Part shown: positions 24,147-32,619 of the stretch, one piece after another
Layout: the number at the start of each line of letters is the position of its first letter
Numbering within the stretch: position 1 is the first letter of the stretch
Assembly: GCA_021827205.1 (NCBI GenBank)
Contig: JAKAWV010000011.1
Location: 36,300-100,299 of the forward strand
Direction: 5' to 3'
DNA length: 64,000 bases
Source: Pseudomonadota bacterium
Lineage (GTDB): Bacteria > Pseudomonadota > Gammaproteobacteria > Xanthomonadales > Rhodanobacteraceae
The notes under the pieces: generated by a model
The model's input: only the letters and a program-made list of their open reading frames with translations
What the model was told of the DNA's origin: nothing
The model's database searches: none
Translations under genes and position numbers: made by a program

Positions 24147-26477
24147 TCAGTCGCGATTCCGACCCACCAGCGCGATTGCGGCAGTCGCCTTGCCGAGGCG
24201 TGCGAGCCGGCGTTGCATCCACAATTTGCGCATGAAGTCCCAGGCCATGAGCACGGCGCCGGCGGCGAACACGATGTCGCCGGGCATGCGCATCCACTGC
24301 CAGAACAGCGTGGTGTCGTAGAACTTCAGGCTGCGCGCGTAGGCGTAGCCGTGGGTGTACACCGCCTCGAGCTGCGGCCAGCCGATCGGGTAGAAGTTCA
24401 GCACGATCCACAGCACCATGCCGATGTTGTACAGCCAGAACGCCCACACGCCGAGGCGGTCGCTCCATGCGCGATCACCGTTCAAGTAGCGCAGCGCCAT
24501 GTACACCAGGCCGATGGCCAACAGGCCGAAGGCGCCGAACATGGCGGTGTGCGCGTGGTTGAGGGTGAGGAAGGTGCCGTGCTCGTAGTAGTTGACCAGC
24601 GGCGCGTTCAGCGTGCCGCCGCCGAACACGCCGGCGCCGACGAAGTTCCAGAACGCCGAACCGAGGATGTACAGGTAGGCCAGGCGGTACGGGAAGTCCT
24701 TTTGTTCGGCGATATGGCGGCGCTGGTCGATGGCCTCCATCACCAGCAGGAACAGCGGCAGCACTTCGAGGAACGAGAACATGCTGCCGACGCCGATCCA
24801 CAGGCTGGGTTCGCCCACCCAGTACATGTGGTGACCGGTGCCGAGGATGCCGCTGAGCAGGATCAGGATCCACTCGAACAGCACGGCGCGCTCGACCAGT
24901 TGGCGCGAGACCAGCCCCAGGCTCATCAGGAAGTAGCCGGTGACCGCGGCGGTGAAGGTCTCGAACGCCCACTCCACCCACAGGTGCACCACCCACCAGC
25001 GCCAGAAATCGGTGATGGTGAAGGACGGGTTGGGCGAGGCCAGCGGGATCATGCCGAACACGTAGATCACCGCCACCGCCAGCGTGCTGTACCACAGCAG
25101 ATGCTCGATGCGGAACAGGCTGTAGAACGATCCGCCCTGCCGGAACAGCGCCTTCAGCGTGGGCCAGAAGGCGCGCAGCAGCACCAGGCTCCACACCGCC
25201 AGGCCGACGAAGAACAGGATCTGCCAGAAACGGCCCAGTTCCAGGTAGGACAGACCCTGGTTGCCGAACCAGAACCAGTGCTTGCCGATCAGCCCCATGA
25301 TGCCGAGGTAGTCGCCGATCAGCGCACCGGCGACGATCACCACCAACACCCAGAAGATCAGGTTGACCAGATGGCGCTGGCCGGCCGGTTCGCCACGCCC
25401 GATCAGCGGCGCCAGGAACAACCCGGCACCGATCCAGCTCACGCCGATCCACACGATCGCCGCCTGCAAATGCACGCTGCGCAAGAAGTCGAACGGCAGC
25501 CAGCGGTCGACGTCGATGCCGTAGAAGCTGGCGCGCTCGCTGTAGTAGTGCGCCATGATCGAGCCGGCCAGGATCTGCACCAGCAGCACCCCGGCCACCA
25601 CCAGGAAATACTTCCACAGCGCCTTCTGGCTGGGCGTAGGTTCGGCGAAGCCGCGCAGCGCCGGCTCGTAGGTCTCGCCGGGCGACTTCGGCTCGATCCA
25701 CAGGCGGAAGATCACCAGCACCGCGCCGATGGCGAAGAACACCAGGGTGAACGCGGCCCAGGTCCAGATGAAAGTGGCCTTGGTGGGGCTGTTGCCGACC
25801 AGCGGCTCGGCCGGCCAGTTCACCGTCCACGAGTAGTCCTTGCCGGGCCGCAGCGCCACCGTGGTCAGCGACGAATACAGCAGGAAATCGGCGGTATGCG
25901 CGGCGCTGGTGTCATCCAGCGCGTGCGCGCGCGTGTAGCCTTTGGCGAAGTTGTCGGTCAGCAGTGATTGCGCGATGCGCGTGCGCAGCGTGGCGATGGC
26001 GTCGGCCACCGCCTGCGGCAGCACCACCACCGGCCGGCTCAGGTCGATGCCCTTCAGCTCGACCCGCATGCTGCGCGTGATGCCGGACTGCTGGTCGGCG
26101 CCGAGCGCCGCGTAGGGCTTGCCGTAGCGTTCCTGCGCCAGGTTCTCCTGCACCTGCCGGCCCAGTTGCACCAGGTATTCGGCGGTGTAGTCCTCGCCGA
26201 AGTACGAGCCCATGCCATACAGGCTGCCGTAGTCCATCAGGTCGGCCTTCTGGAAGCCCGACTTGCCGGCGACGATGCTGTCGTAGCTCATCACCGTCGC
26301 GCCGCTCGCGGTGATCATCTTCTGCGGCAGCGGCGCGGCCTGCTCGTAGGTTTCCACGGTGGCCACCACCATCGCCGCCCAGCAGACGACGGTGACGATG
26401 ACCATGATCCAGATCAGCACCTTGCTGGTGCGGTCCTGCGGTCCGGCTTGTGCTGCCGGTAGTGCATTGGCGGACAT
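24147..26477 (-). CDS. norZ: Quinol-dependent nitric oxide reductase
   Basis: Single-subunit qNOR, reducing two NO to N2O with electrons from quinol at the inner membrane. The 776 residues are typical: an N-terminal extension containing one anchor helix and a periplasmic domain (SYDSIVAGKSGFQKADLMDY, GSYFGEDYTAEYLVQLG) fused to the twelve-helix NorB-like core. Haem and iron histidines occur in HLQAAIVWIGVSW, VVHLWVEWAFE, GTGHHMYWVG and LNHAHTAMFGAFG. The ATG at 26477 is preferred over the TTG six codons earlier because AGGA is well spaced. A perfect FNR box precedes it. With two NirK proteins nearby it prevents NO build-up. Confidence 0.95.
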   Translation of the reverse strand: MSANALPAAQAGPQDRTSKVLIWIMVIVTVVCWAAMVVATVETYEQAAPLPQKMITASGATVMSYDSIVAGKSGFQKADLMDYGSLYGMGSYFGEDYTAEYLVQLGRQVQENLAQERYGKPYAALGADQQSGITRSMRVELKGIDLSRPVVVLPQAVADAIATLRTRIAQSLLTDNFAKGYTRAHALDDTSAAHTADFLLYSSLTTVALRPGKDYSWTVNWPAEPLVGNSPTKATFIWTWAAFTLVFFAIGAVLVIFRLWIEPKSPGETYEPALRGFAEPTPSQKALWKYFLVVAGVLLVQILAGSIMAHYYSERASFYGIDVDRWLPFDFLRSVHLQAAIVWIGVSWIGAGLFLAPLIGRGEPAGQRHLVNLIFWVLVVIVAGALIGDYLGIMGLIGKHWFWFGNQGLSYLELGRFWQILFFVGLAVWSLVLLRAFWPTLKALFRQGGSFYSLFRIEHLLWYSTLAVAVIYVFGMIPLASPNPSFTITDFWRWWVVHLWVEWAFETFTAAVTGYFLMSLGLVSRQLVERAVLFEWILILLSGILGTGHHMYWVGEPSLWIGVGSMFSFLEVLPLFLLVMEAIDQRRHIAEQKDFPYRLAYLYILGSAFWNFVGAGVFGGGTLNAPLVNYYEHGTFLTLNHAHTAMFGAFGLLAIGLVYMALRYLNGDRAWSDRLGVWAFWLYNIGMVLWIVLNFYPIGWPQLEAVYTHGYAYARSLKFYDTTLFWQWMRMPGDIVFAAGAVLMAWDFMRKLWMQRRLARLGKATAAIALVGRNRD

Positions 26478-26538
26478 GACGCGCTCCTGATCCAAGTGTA
26501 TGGCGATTGGATGCTAGGAGGCCCGCCGCCGCTGCCCC

Positions 26539-26552
26539 TTGATCTGGATCAA
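26539..26552 (-). promoter_or_regulatory. FNR box upstream of norZ
   Basis: TTGATCTGGATCAA matches the FNR/DNR consensus perfectly in both halves. The centre is 68.5 bases before the norZ start, between norZ and the end of the fnr gene. Confidence 0.85.
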
Positions 26553-26576
26553 TAACACCGCGGCGAATTGCCGCAG

Positions 26577-27332
26577 TCAGCGCCCGAGCACGTTGCGTGC
26601 CAGTTCATTCAAGGGCGCCGGGGCAAGGATTTCGACATCGCGCCCGTCGATGGCGATCAGCCCGAGGTCGCGAAACCGGGTCAGCATGCGGCTGACGGTT
26701 TCCGCGGCCAGGCGCAGGTAGTCCGCGATTTCGCTGCGCGACATGGCCAGATGCAGACGCCGCGCCGGAAAGCCCTGCGTGGCGTAGCGTTCGGCCAGAT
26801 CGATGAGAAATGCCGCCACGCGCTCGTCGGCCGCATGATCGCCCGCCAGGCGCGAGGTCATGCCCAGCTCCTTGGACAACAGGCGGAACAATTGCTGCTG
26901 CAGGCCGGGCATTTTCGTGGCCAGCGCGCTGATCGCACTGAACGAGAAGCGGCAGAAATAGGTCGGCTCCAGTGCCACCGCATCGCAGGGATAGTGCTCG
27001 GGATAAATGGCGTTGAGGCCGACCACCTCGCCGGGAATGTAAAAGCCCAGCACCTGCTCGTTGCCCTCGGTGTCGATCGCGACGGTCTTCACGGTGCCGC
27101 CACGCACCGCGTAGATCGCGCGAAACGGGTCATGCCTGCGGAACACGTGCGCGCCCGCCTGATAGGGTCCGACATGCTCGACCAGAACATGCAAATCGCG
27201 CAGCGCCGCCTTGTCGTAGCCGGCTTGCGTGCTCGCGCCGGAGAACGCACAGGTGCTGCAAAAGCGCACTTCATCGCCGTCGTCGGCGATGGGGCTGTCG
27301 CGATCAGTGAGGCGGTGTGAGTGCAGCGTCAT
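26577..27332 (-). CDS. fnr: FNR/Crp-family regulator with altered cysteine set
   Basis: A 251-residue Crp/Fnr regulator: cyclic-nucleotide-like sensor domain (about 45-160), dimer helix, and a C-terminal winged helix with recognition helix LRLAAETVSRMLTRF, where E211, S214 and R215 match the residues that read TTGAT half-sites. The N-terminal cluster region has only C25 and C28; the third FNR cysteine position is serine (S34). C116 corresponds to the central FNR cysteine and C127 is extra. The start at 27332 is chosen because the upstream extension is not protein-like. It is divergent from nirK2, with an FNR box between them, and it probably controls norZ and both nirK genes. Confidence 0.9.
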   Translation of the reverse strand: MTLHSHRLTDRDSPIADDGDEVRFCSTCAFSGASTQAGYDKAALRDLHVLVEHVGPYQAGAHVFRRHDPFRAIYAVRGGTVKTVAIDTEGNEQVLGFYIPGEVVGLNAIYPEHYPCDAVALEPTYFCRFSFSAISALATKMPGLQQQLFRLLSKELGMTSRLAGDHAADERVAAFLIDLAERYATQGFPARRLHLAMSRSEIADYLRLAAETVSRMLTRFRDLGLIAIDGRDVEILAPAPLNELARNVLGR

Positions 27333-27420
27333 GGCAGCCTGGCTTCGCGATTGCAGCGGGTGCCAGTCTAGCAAGCGCGGTGCTGGATCCAGGCCCGAAC
27401 CGCGGCGGATTGCCACGGAG

Positions 27421-27434
27421 TTGATCTGGGTCAA
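27421..27434 (+). promoter_or_regulatory. FNR box between fnr and nirK2
   Basis: TTGATCTGGGTCAA has one mismatch to the FNR consensus. The centre is 69.5 bases before the nirK2 start and about 95 bases before the fnr start, so it can serve nirK2 activation and fnr autoregulation. Confidence 0.8.
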
Positions 27435-27496
27435 GAGCTCCCCCGGCGCAAGTCATTACGATCTTCTCACGCTACTTTCGCGATCAGGAGAGGATC

Positions 27497-28945
27497 ATGC
27501 GGCAGCCATTGCTCTCAGCCATCGTTCTTGCCCTCGGCCTCGTCCTTCTTGGCGCGCATGCGGCACCCGCGGGCGCCGCGTCCGTCAAAGATCCCGCCGA
27601 TCTCGGCCCGCCGCGCGGCGCGCCGATCGAGGAGGCCATGCTCGCGCCGCCCGCGGTGCCGCCGCCGATCCATCGCAACTATCCGGCGCGGGTGATCGTG
27701 CACCTGGAAACCCGCGAGGTCGTCAAGGAGATCGCCGACGGCGTGCGCTACGACTTCTGGACCTTCAACGGCACCGTGCCGGGGCCGATGATCCGCGTGC
27801 GCCAGGGCGACACCGTCGAGCTGCACCTGAAGAACGCGGCGGATTCGCACATGGCGCACAACATCGACCTGCACGCGGTGATGGGTCCGGGCGGCGGCGC
27901 GGCGGTCAGCATGACGCCGCCGGGGCACGAGAGCGTGTTCACCTTCAAGGCCATGCGCGCGGGCCTGTACATCTATCACTGCGCCACGCCGCCGGTACCG
28001 ATGCACATCGCCAACGGCATGTACGGCTTGATCCTGGTCGAGCCGCCGCAGGGGCTGCCGAAGGCGGATCGCGAGTACTACGTGGTGCAGGGCGATTTCT
28101 ACACGACGGGTGCCTATCACGCGCCCGGCCTGCAGACGTTCGACATGCAGAAGCTGCTGCTGGAGCAGCCGACCTATGTGCTGTTCAACGGTCGCGAGGG
28201 TTCGCTGACCGGCGCCAACGCGCTGACCTCGAAGGTGGGCGACACGGTGCGCCTGTTCGTCGGTGACGGTGGCCCCAACCTGGTGTCGAGCTTCCACGTC
28301 ATCGGCCAGATCTTCGACAACGTCAACGTCGAGGGCGGCACGCTGGTCAACCACAACGTGCAGACCACGCTGATCCCGGCCGGCGGCGCGGTCACGGTCG
28401 AGATGAAGACGCTGGTGCCGGGCACCTTCCTGCTGGTCGACCACTCGATCACGCGTGCGTTCATGCAGGGCGCGCTGGGCCAGTTGGTCGTCACGGGTCC
28501 GGCCGCGCCGGCGATCTACGACAAGGTCTCCAGCGGCCCGGTTGCGTCGTCGCCGGCCGCCGCGCCGATGGCTCATGCGGCCGCCCCCACCGCCGCGGTC
28601 AACGACGCCATGGCCGACGGCAAGCGCGTGTTCGGACAGATCTGCGCCGCTTGCCATCAGGGCAACGGCATGGGCCTGCCCGGCGCGTTCCCGCCGCTGG
28701 CGATGTCGGATTACCTCAACGCCAATCCGAAGGGTGCCATCGGTATCGTGCTCAACGGGCTCAGCGGCAAGATCACCGTCAACAACACCGGCTACGAGTC
28801 GGTGATGCCGGCCTTCGGCGCGCAGCTCAGCGATGACGAGATCGCGCACGTGCTGACCTACGTGCTGAACAACTTCAACAACAAGGGCGGCACCATCGCG
28901 CCCGCCGAGGTCAAGGCGGTGCGCGCGGGCGACAAGCCGCGGTGA
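27497..28945 (+). CDS. nirK: Copper nitrite reductase NirK fused to cytochrome c
   Basis: Three-domain periplasmic nitrite reductase of 482 residues: signal peptide to about residue 27, two cupredoxin domains (about 60-335), an Ala/Pro linker, and a C-terminal class I cytochrome c (about 368-465). Type 1 ligands are H121, C162, H170 and M175; type 2 are H126, H161 and H316; D124 and H267 are the catalytic pair. The haem site is CAACH (383-387) with M437 in SVMPAFG as likely axial ligand. The fused haem can accept electrons internally, so donor choice may differ from the two-domain NirK at 22116. It overlaps no gene upstream and heads cassette 2. Confidence 0.95.
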   Translation: MRQPLLSAIVLALGLVLLGAHAAPAGAASVKDPADLGPPRGAPIEEAMLAPPAVPPPIHRNYPARVIVHLETREVVKEIADGVRYDFWTFNGTVPGPMIRVRQGDTVELHLKNAADSHMAHNIDLHAVMGPGGGAAVSMTPPGHESVFTFKAMRAGLYIYHCATPPVPMHIANGMYGLILVEPPQGLPKADREYYVVQGDFYTTGAYHAPGLQTFDMQKLLLEQPTYVLFNGREGSLTGANALTSKVGDTVRLFVGDGGPNLVSSFHVIGQIFDNVNVEGGTLVNHNVQTTLIPAGGAVTVEMKTLVPGTFLLVDHSITRAFMQGALGQLVVTGPAAPAIYDKVSSGPVASSPAAAPMAHAAAPTAAVNDAMADGKRVFGQICAACHQGNGMGLPGAFPPLAMSDYLNANPKGAIGIVLNGLSGKITVNNTGYESVMPAFGAQLSDDEIAHVLTYVLNNFNNKGGTIAPAEVKAVRAGDKPR

Positions 28946-29007
28946 GGACCGGGCCGGTGGCGCCACGGCAGCGGCGCCACCGGCCCATGCGGAATCCGGG
29001 AATGAGC

Positions 29008-29784
29008 ATGCGCACCCATATTGGCCTGCTGCTGGCCTTGCTGGCGACGGCGCCCGCTGTCGCCGCGGCCGACTACGTCGCCATCCCCGGCGGCGTTTTC
29101 GTCAGCGCGCTGGCCGTCGACGGCGCCGCGGCGCGCATCGCCATCGAACCGTTCGCGATGCGCGTCGAGCCGGTGACCAACGCCGAGTTCCTGGACTTCG
29201 TGCGCATGCATCCCGAGTGGCAGCGCGGCCAGGTGTCGTCATTGTTTTCCGGGCCGCAGTATCTGGCCGCATGGCAGGGTCCGCTGACACTCGGTCCCGA
29301 TGCGCGGCCCGAGCAGCCGGTCACCGACGTCAGCTGGTTTGCCGCGCGCGCCTTTTGCGCCAGCGAGCAGGCGCGGCTGCCGAGCTGGTACGAGTGGGAA
29401 TACGTCGCCGCCGCCGACGTCACGCGCCGCGATGCGCGCCAGGATCCAGCGCGCAACCAGAGCATCCTCGACGCGATCCAGGGCAGCACCGGCGCGCGGC
29501 CCGGCGCGATCGGCTGGCATCCCGCCGACGTCTGGGGCGTGCGCGATCTCAACCGCCTGCTGTGGGAATGGACCGGTGACTACGCCGCGATGTTTCCCAA
29601 CGCCGATGCGCGCGTCCCCGGCGCGGGTGCATCGCTGGCGCTGTGCGGCGGCTCGGCGCTGGCCTTCGCCGACAAGAACCAGTTCGCGCTGATGATGCGC
29701 GTCGCCGCCCTGACCGCACTCAAGCCCGCCGACGCCGCCCCGCGCGTCGGCTTCCGCTGTGTTCGTGACCCGCCTGGAGAATGA
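29008..29784 (+). CDS. nirV: NirV-like formylglycine-generating-enzyme-family protein (cassette 2)
   Basis: A 258-residue exported SUMF1/FGE-fold protein, paralogous to the copy at 21264-22064. Shared blocks include MRVEPVTNAEFLDFVRMHPE, QPVTDVSWFAARAFC, LPSWYEWEYVAA, GVRDLNRLLWEW and VGFRCVRDP. The start at 29008 fits the GGGA-type site best and gives a signal peptide ending near VAAA; ATG at 29002 is an alternative. It lies 62 bases after nirK2 and next to SCO2. The role of NirV in nitrite reduction remains unknown; its repeated linkage to nirK suggests maturation or activity support. Confidence 0.86.
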   Translation: MRTHIGLLLALLATAPAVAAADYVAIPGGVFVSALAVDGAAARIAIEPFAMRVEPVTNAEFLDFVRMHPEWQRGQVSSLFSGPQYLAAWQGPLTLGPDARPEQPVTDVSWFAARAFCASEQARLPSWYEWEYVAAADVTRRDARQDPARNQSILDAIQGSTGARPGAIGWHPADVWGVRDLNRLLWEWTGDYAAMFPNADARVPGAGASLALCGGSALAFADKNQFALMMRVAALTALKPADAAPRVGFRCVRDPPGE

Positions 29785-29786
29785 CC

Positions 29787-30374
29787 ATGCGTATCCCCCG
29801 TCTGCTGCTGCGCTTCGCCAGTCTTGCGCTGTTCGCGCCGCTGGCGCTCACGGCCTCACCCGGCGCCGCGCCGCTGCCCGACAACTCGGTGTACCGGATC
29901 CCGGCGTTGACGCTGCGCGATCAGCAGGGCGATGTTTTCAGCTTCGCCTCGCTGCGCGGCGAACCGCGTCTGGTGAGCATGTTCTACGGCTCCTGCAAGA
30001 TGGTGTGCCCGCTGCTGATCGAAAACATCAAGCGCATCGAGCAGGCCGTTGCCGCCCGGGGCGCGGCGCCGCTGCCCGTGGTGCTGGTCAGCTTCGATCC
30101 CGGACACGACGACGTGGCGATGCTGGCCCGGGTTGCCGCCAACCATCACCTCAGCGCGCCGCTGTATCGGCTGACCACGCCGATCAGCGGTGACTACGGC
30201 GCGTTGGCCGCGGTGCTCGGCATCGCCTACCGGCCGCTGCCCGATGGCGGTTACGCGCACAACACCGTGGTCGCGCTGCTGGACGGCGAGGGGCGCGTGC
30301 TTGCCACCACCGATGCGGCTGGTAAGCCGGCCCCGGCGTTCGTGGCGGCCGTGGTCATGGTCGCAGCGCATTGA
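29787..30374 (+). CDS. SCO family copper chaperone (cassette 2)
   Basis: A 195-residue SCO1/SenC protein with copper ligands C70, C74 (FYGSCKMVCP) and H158 (GGYAHNT). The N-terminal hydrophobic stretch (LLLRFASLALFAPLALTA) is a signal peptide or anchor; unlike the paralogue at 20677 it has no lipobox cysteine. Two ATGs are possible: 29781 overlaps the nirV2 stop (ATGA), but GGAG is correctly spaced for 29787. It probably loads copper into the fused NirK. A short noncoding stretch follows before pyk. Confidence 0.88.
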   Translation: MRIPRLLLRFASLALFAPLALTASPGAAPLPDNSVYRIPALTLRDQQGDVFSFASLRGEPRLVSMFYGSCKMVCPLLIENIKRIEQAVAARGAAPLPVVLVSFDPGHDDVAMLARVAANHHLSAPLYRLTTPISGDYGALAAVLGIAYRPLPDGGYAHNTVVALLDGEGRVLATTDAAGKPAPAFVAAVVMVAAH

Positions 30375-30471
30375 CGGATGCCATCGCACGAACGCAGGCC
30401 AGCACCGACGCATCCGCGATGTCGCTGCGCCGGTATGTCGTTTCATCGCCGCGCCGTGTTAGCTTTGCGCG

Positions 30472-31944
30472 ATGACTACCAACCTGCGTCGTACCAAGAT
30501 CGTCGCCACCCTCGGCCCCGCCACCGATGCGCCTGAAGTCCTCGCGCGCACGCTGGCCGCGGGCGTGGACGTGGTTCGCCTCAACCTGTCGCACGGCCAG
30601 CCCGGGGACCATCGGCGCCGCGCCGAAGCCGTGCGCGCCTGGGCCGCGGCCAGCGGTCGCGAAATCGGCATCCTCGCCGACCTGCAAGGCCCCAAGATCC
30701 GCGTCGAGCGTTTCGCCAACGGGCCGGTGCGGCTGCAGGAAGGCATGTCCTTCGTGCTCGATTGCCGGCTCGATGCGCCGCCCGGCGATGCCACGCGCGT
30801 CGGCGTCAGCTACACCGGACTGCCGCGCGATGTGCGTGGTGGCGACGTGCTGCTGCTGGACGACGGACTGGTCGCGCTGGATGTGCGCGAAGTCGTCGGC
30901 GCCGAGGTGCGCTGTACGGTGCGCGTCGGCGGCGTGCTGTCCGATCGCAAGGGCCTCAACCGCCAGGGCGGCGGGCTCAGCGTGGATGCGCTGTCCGACA
31001 AGGATCGCGCCGATATCCGTCTGGCCGCATCGATGGAGGCCGATTTCCTCGCGGTGTCCTTCGTGCGCTCGGCGGCGGATATCGAGGAAGCGCGGCGCCT
31101 GTTGCGCGAAGCCAGCGGCGATGCCTGGCTGGTGGCCAAGATCGAGCGCGCCGATGCCATCCCGGTACTGGATGAAATCATCGACGCCTCCGACGCGGTG
31201 ATGGTCGCGCGCGGTGATCTGGGCGTGGAAATCGGTGACGCCGAATTGCCCGGTCTGCAGAAAAAAATCATCCGCCAGGCAGTCAGTCGCAACCGTGCGG
31301 TGATCACCGCCACGCAGATGCTGCAAAGCATGGTCAGCGCGCCGATCCCGACGCGCGCCGAGGTGCTGGACGTGGCCAATGCCGTGCTCGATGGCACCGA
31401 TGCGGTGATGCTGTCGCAGGAGTCCGCTTCGGGCGCGCATCCCGATCTGGCCGTGGCCGCGATGCACCGCATTTGTCTGGGCGCCGAGCGTCAGTTCCAG
31501 GCGCAGGATTACGCCGCGTGGCCGGGCGCGCAGCGTCTGGATCGCAGTGATCAGGCCATCGCCCACGCGGCCATGGACTTGGCCAACCGCATCGACGCCG
31601 CGGCCATCGTCGCGCTGACCGAATCCGGCGCCACCGCGCAGTGGCTGTCGCGTTACCGCTCCACGGTGCCGATCTACGCGCTGTCGCACAACCCCGCCGC
31701 GCGCCGGCGCATGCGCCTGCTGCGCGACGTGCAGCCGGTGGCGTTCAGCAGCGGTGATGTCGGTGACGATTCCGCGGCACTGGTGCGCGCGGCGATCCAA
31801 CACCTCACCGAGTTGGGCCTGCTCGGCAGCGGATCGCGCGTGCTGTTGACGCATGGCGAGGTGGGGCGCCACGGTGGCACCAACACGCTCAAGCTGCTCT
31901 CGGTGGGCGAGCGGGGTGGCGTGGAAAATCCGCGCGAGCTTTGA
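30472..31944 (+). CDS. pyk: Pyruvate kinase
   Basis: Glycolytic enzyme making pyruvate and ATP from phosphoenolpyruvate and ADP. The 490 residues include the N-terminal TKIVATLGPATDAP, the nucleotide/metal loop ILADLQGPKIRVERF, the catalytic-lysine block WLVAKIERADAIPVLDEI, the signature MVARGDLGVEIG, and the TATQMLQSM block. The C-terminal allosteric domain is complete. Length fits the bacterial type II enzymes. It is the first housekeeping gene after the nitrite region and stands apart from the NO regulon. Confidence 0.97.
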   Translation: MTTNLRRTKIVATLGPATDAPEVLARTLAAGVDVVRLNLSHGQPGDHRRRAEAVRAWAAASGREIGILADLQGPKIRVERFANGPVRLQEGMSFVLDCRLDAPPGDATRVGVSYTGLPRDVRGGDVLLLDDGLVALDVREVVGAEVRCTVRVGGVLSDRKGLNRQGGGLSVDALSDKDRADIRLAASMEADFLAVSFVRSAADIEEARRLLREASGDAWLVAKIERADAIPVLDEIIDASDAVMVARGDLGVEIGDAELPGLQKKIIRQAVSRNRAVITATQMLQSMVSAPIPTRAEVLDVANAVLDGTDAVMLSQESASGAHPDLAVAAMHRICLGAERQFQAQDYAAWPGAQRLDRSDQAIAHAAMDLANRIDAAAIVALTESGATAQWLSRYRSTVPIYALSHNPAARRRMRLLRDVQPVAFSSGDVGDDSAALVRAAIQHLTELGLLGSGSRVLLTHGEVGRHGGTNTLKLLSVGERGGVENPREL

Positions 31945-32048
31945 TCCGCAGGCATGCCTGCGATGCCGCCCTGAACCGGTTTGCGCAGCGTCGTCGCAGC
32001 ATGCGCGGCAACGGCTATGCTGCTGTCCTCGTACTGCGGAGAACACCC

Positions 32049-32540
32049 ATGACCCGTCTGCATTCCCCTGCGCGGCGCGCGCATGGCGCGCTCATCGGGG
32101 TTGCGCTGGCCCTGCTGCCGGCGCTGGTCCTGGCGCAAAGCGTGCAGCGCGTGATTCCCGAGAACATCGACCACTATTGGGTGGTCGACAGCAGCCACGT
32201 CGAGGTCACGCTGCCGTACACCGGGACCAATATCAACAAGCCGGGCTGCGTGGCGGTGAGCTTTCTCATCGGCAGCAACGGCAAGACCCTCGACGTGCGC
32301 GCGGCCAGGGTGGCGCCGCCCAGCGATCTGGGTCCGTCCGCAGTCAGCATGATCGAGTCGATGCACTACCGGCCGGCGGCGGCCAATACCGCGCAGCAGC
32401 CGATCGCCAGCTATCTGATCGTGCCGTTCAATTTGCCGCAGGTTCATGCCAACACGCCGCCAGCCTTGCGCGCGCGCATCGCGGCGCAGCGCAAGCGCTA
32501 TCTGGAACCTTGCGTGCTGCCGGGCTACGCGCCGCGCTGA
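32049..32540 (+). CDS. Exported TonB-C-like protein
   Basis: A 163-residue protein with a signal peptide (to about ALVLA, residue 29) and a domain resembling the TonB C-terminal domain: the strand-rich core NINKPGCVAVSFLIGSNGKT, VRAARVAPPSDLGPSAVSMI and HYRPAAANTAQQPIASYLIV. It lacks the N-terminal membrane anchor and proline-rich spacer of true TonB, so it is not expected to energise receptors. Such stand-alone secreted TonB-C proteins are common in Xanthomonadales and have no known function. It sits between pyk and the aldolase gene. Confidence 0.75.
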   Translation: MTRLHSPARRAHGALIGVALALLPALVLAQSVQRVIPENIDHYWVVDSSHVEVTLPYTGTNINKPGCVAVSFLIGSNGKTLDVRAARVAPPSDLGPSAVSMIESMHYRPAAANTAQQPIASYLIVPFNLPQVHANTPPALRARIAAQRKRYLEPCVLPGYAPR

Positions 32541-32619
32541 GTGCCGCGCCGCGCGTCGCTATACTGAGTGGCTGCGCGGGTTCTGATCCGCGCCCATCTT
32601 GTGACGCGGAGGCTTGCCA

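Noticed and set aside
24087..25967. Plus-strand frame of 626 codons opposite norZ
   Set aside because: Composition is His/Gln/Asp-rich from reversed membrane-protein codons; norZ on the minus strand is unmistakable.
31948..31963. Terminator after pyk
   Set aside because: CGCAGGCATGCCTGCG is a perfect palindrome but has no loop and no following T-run.
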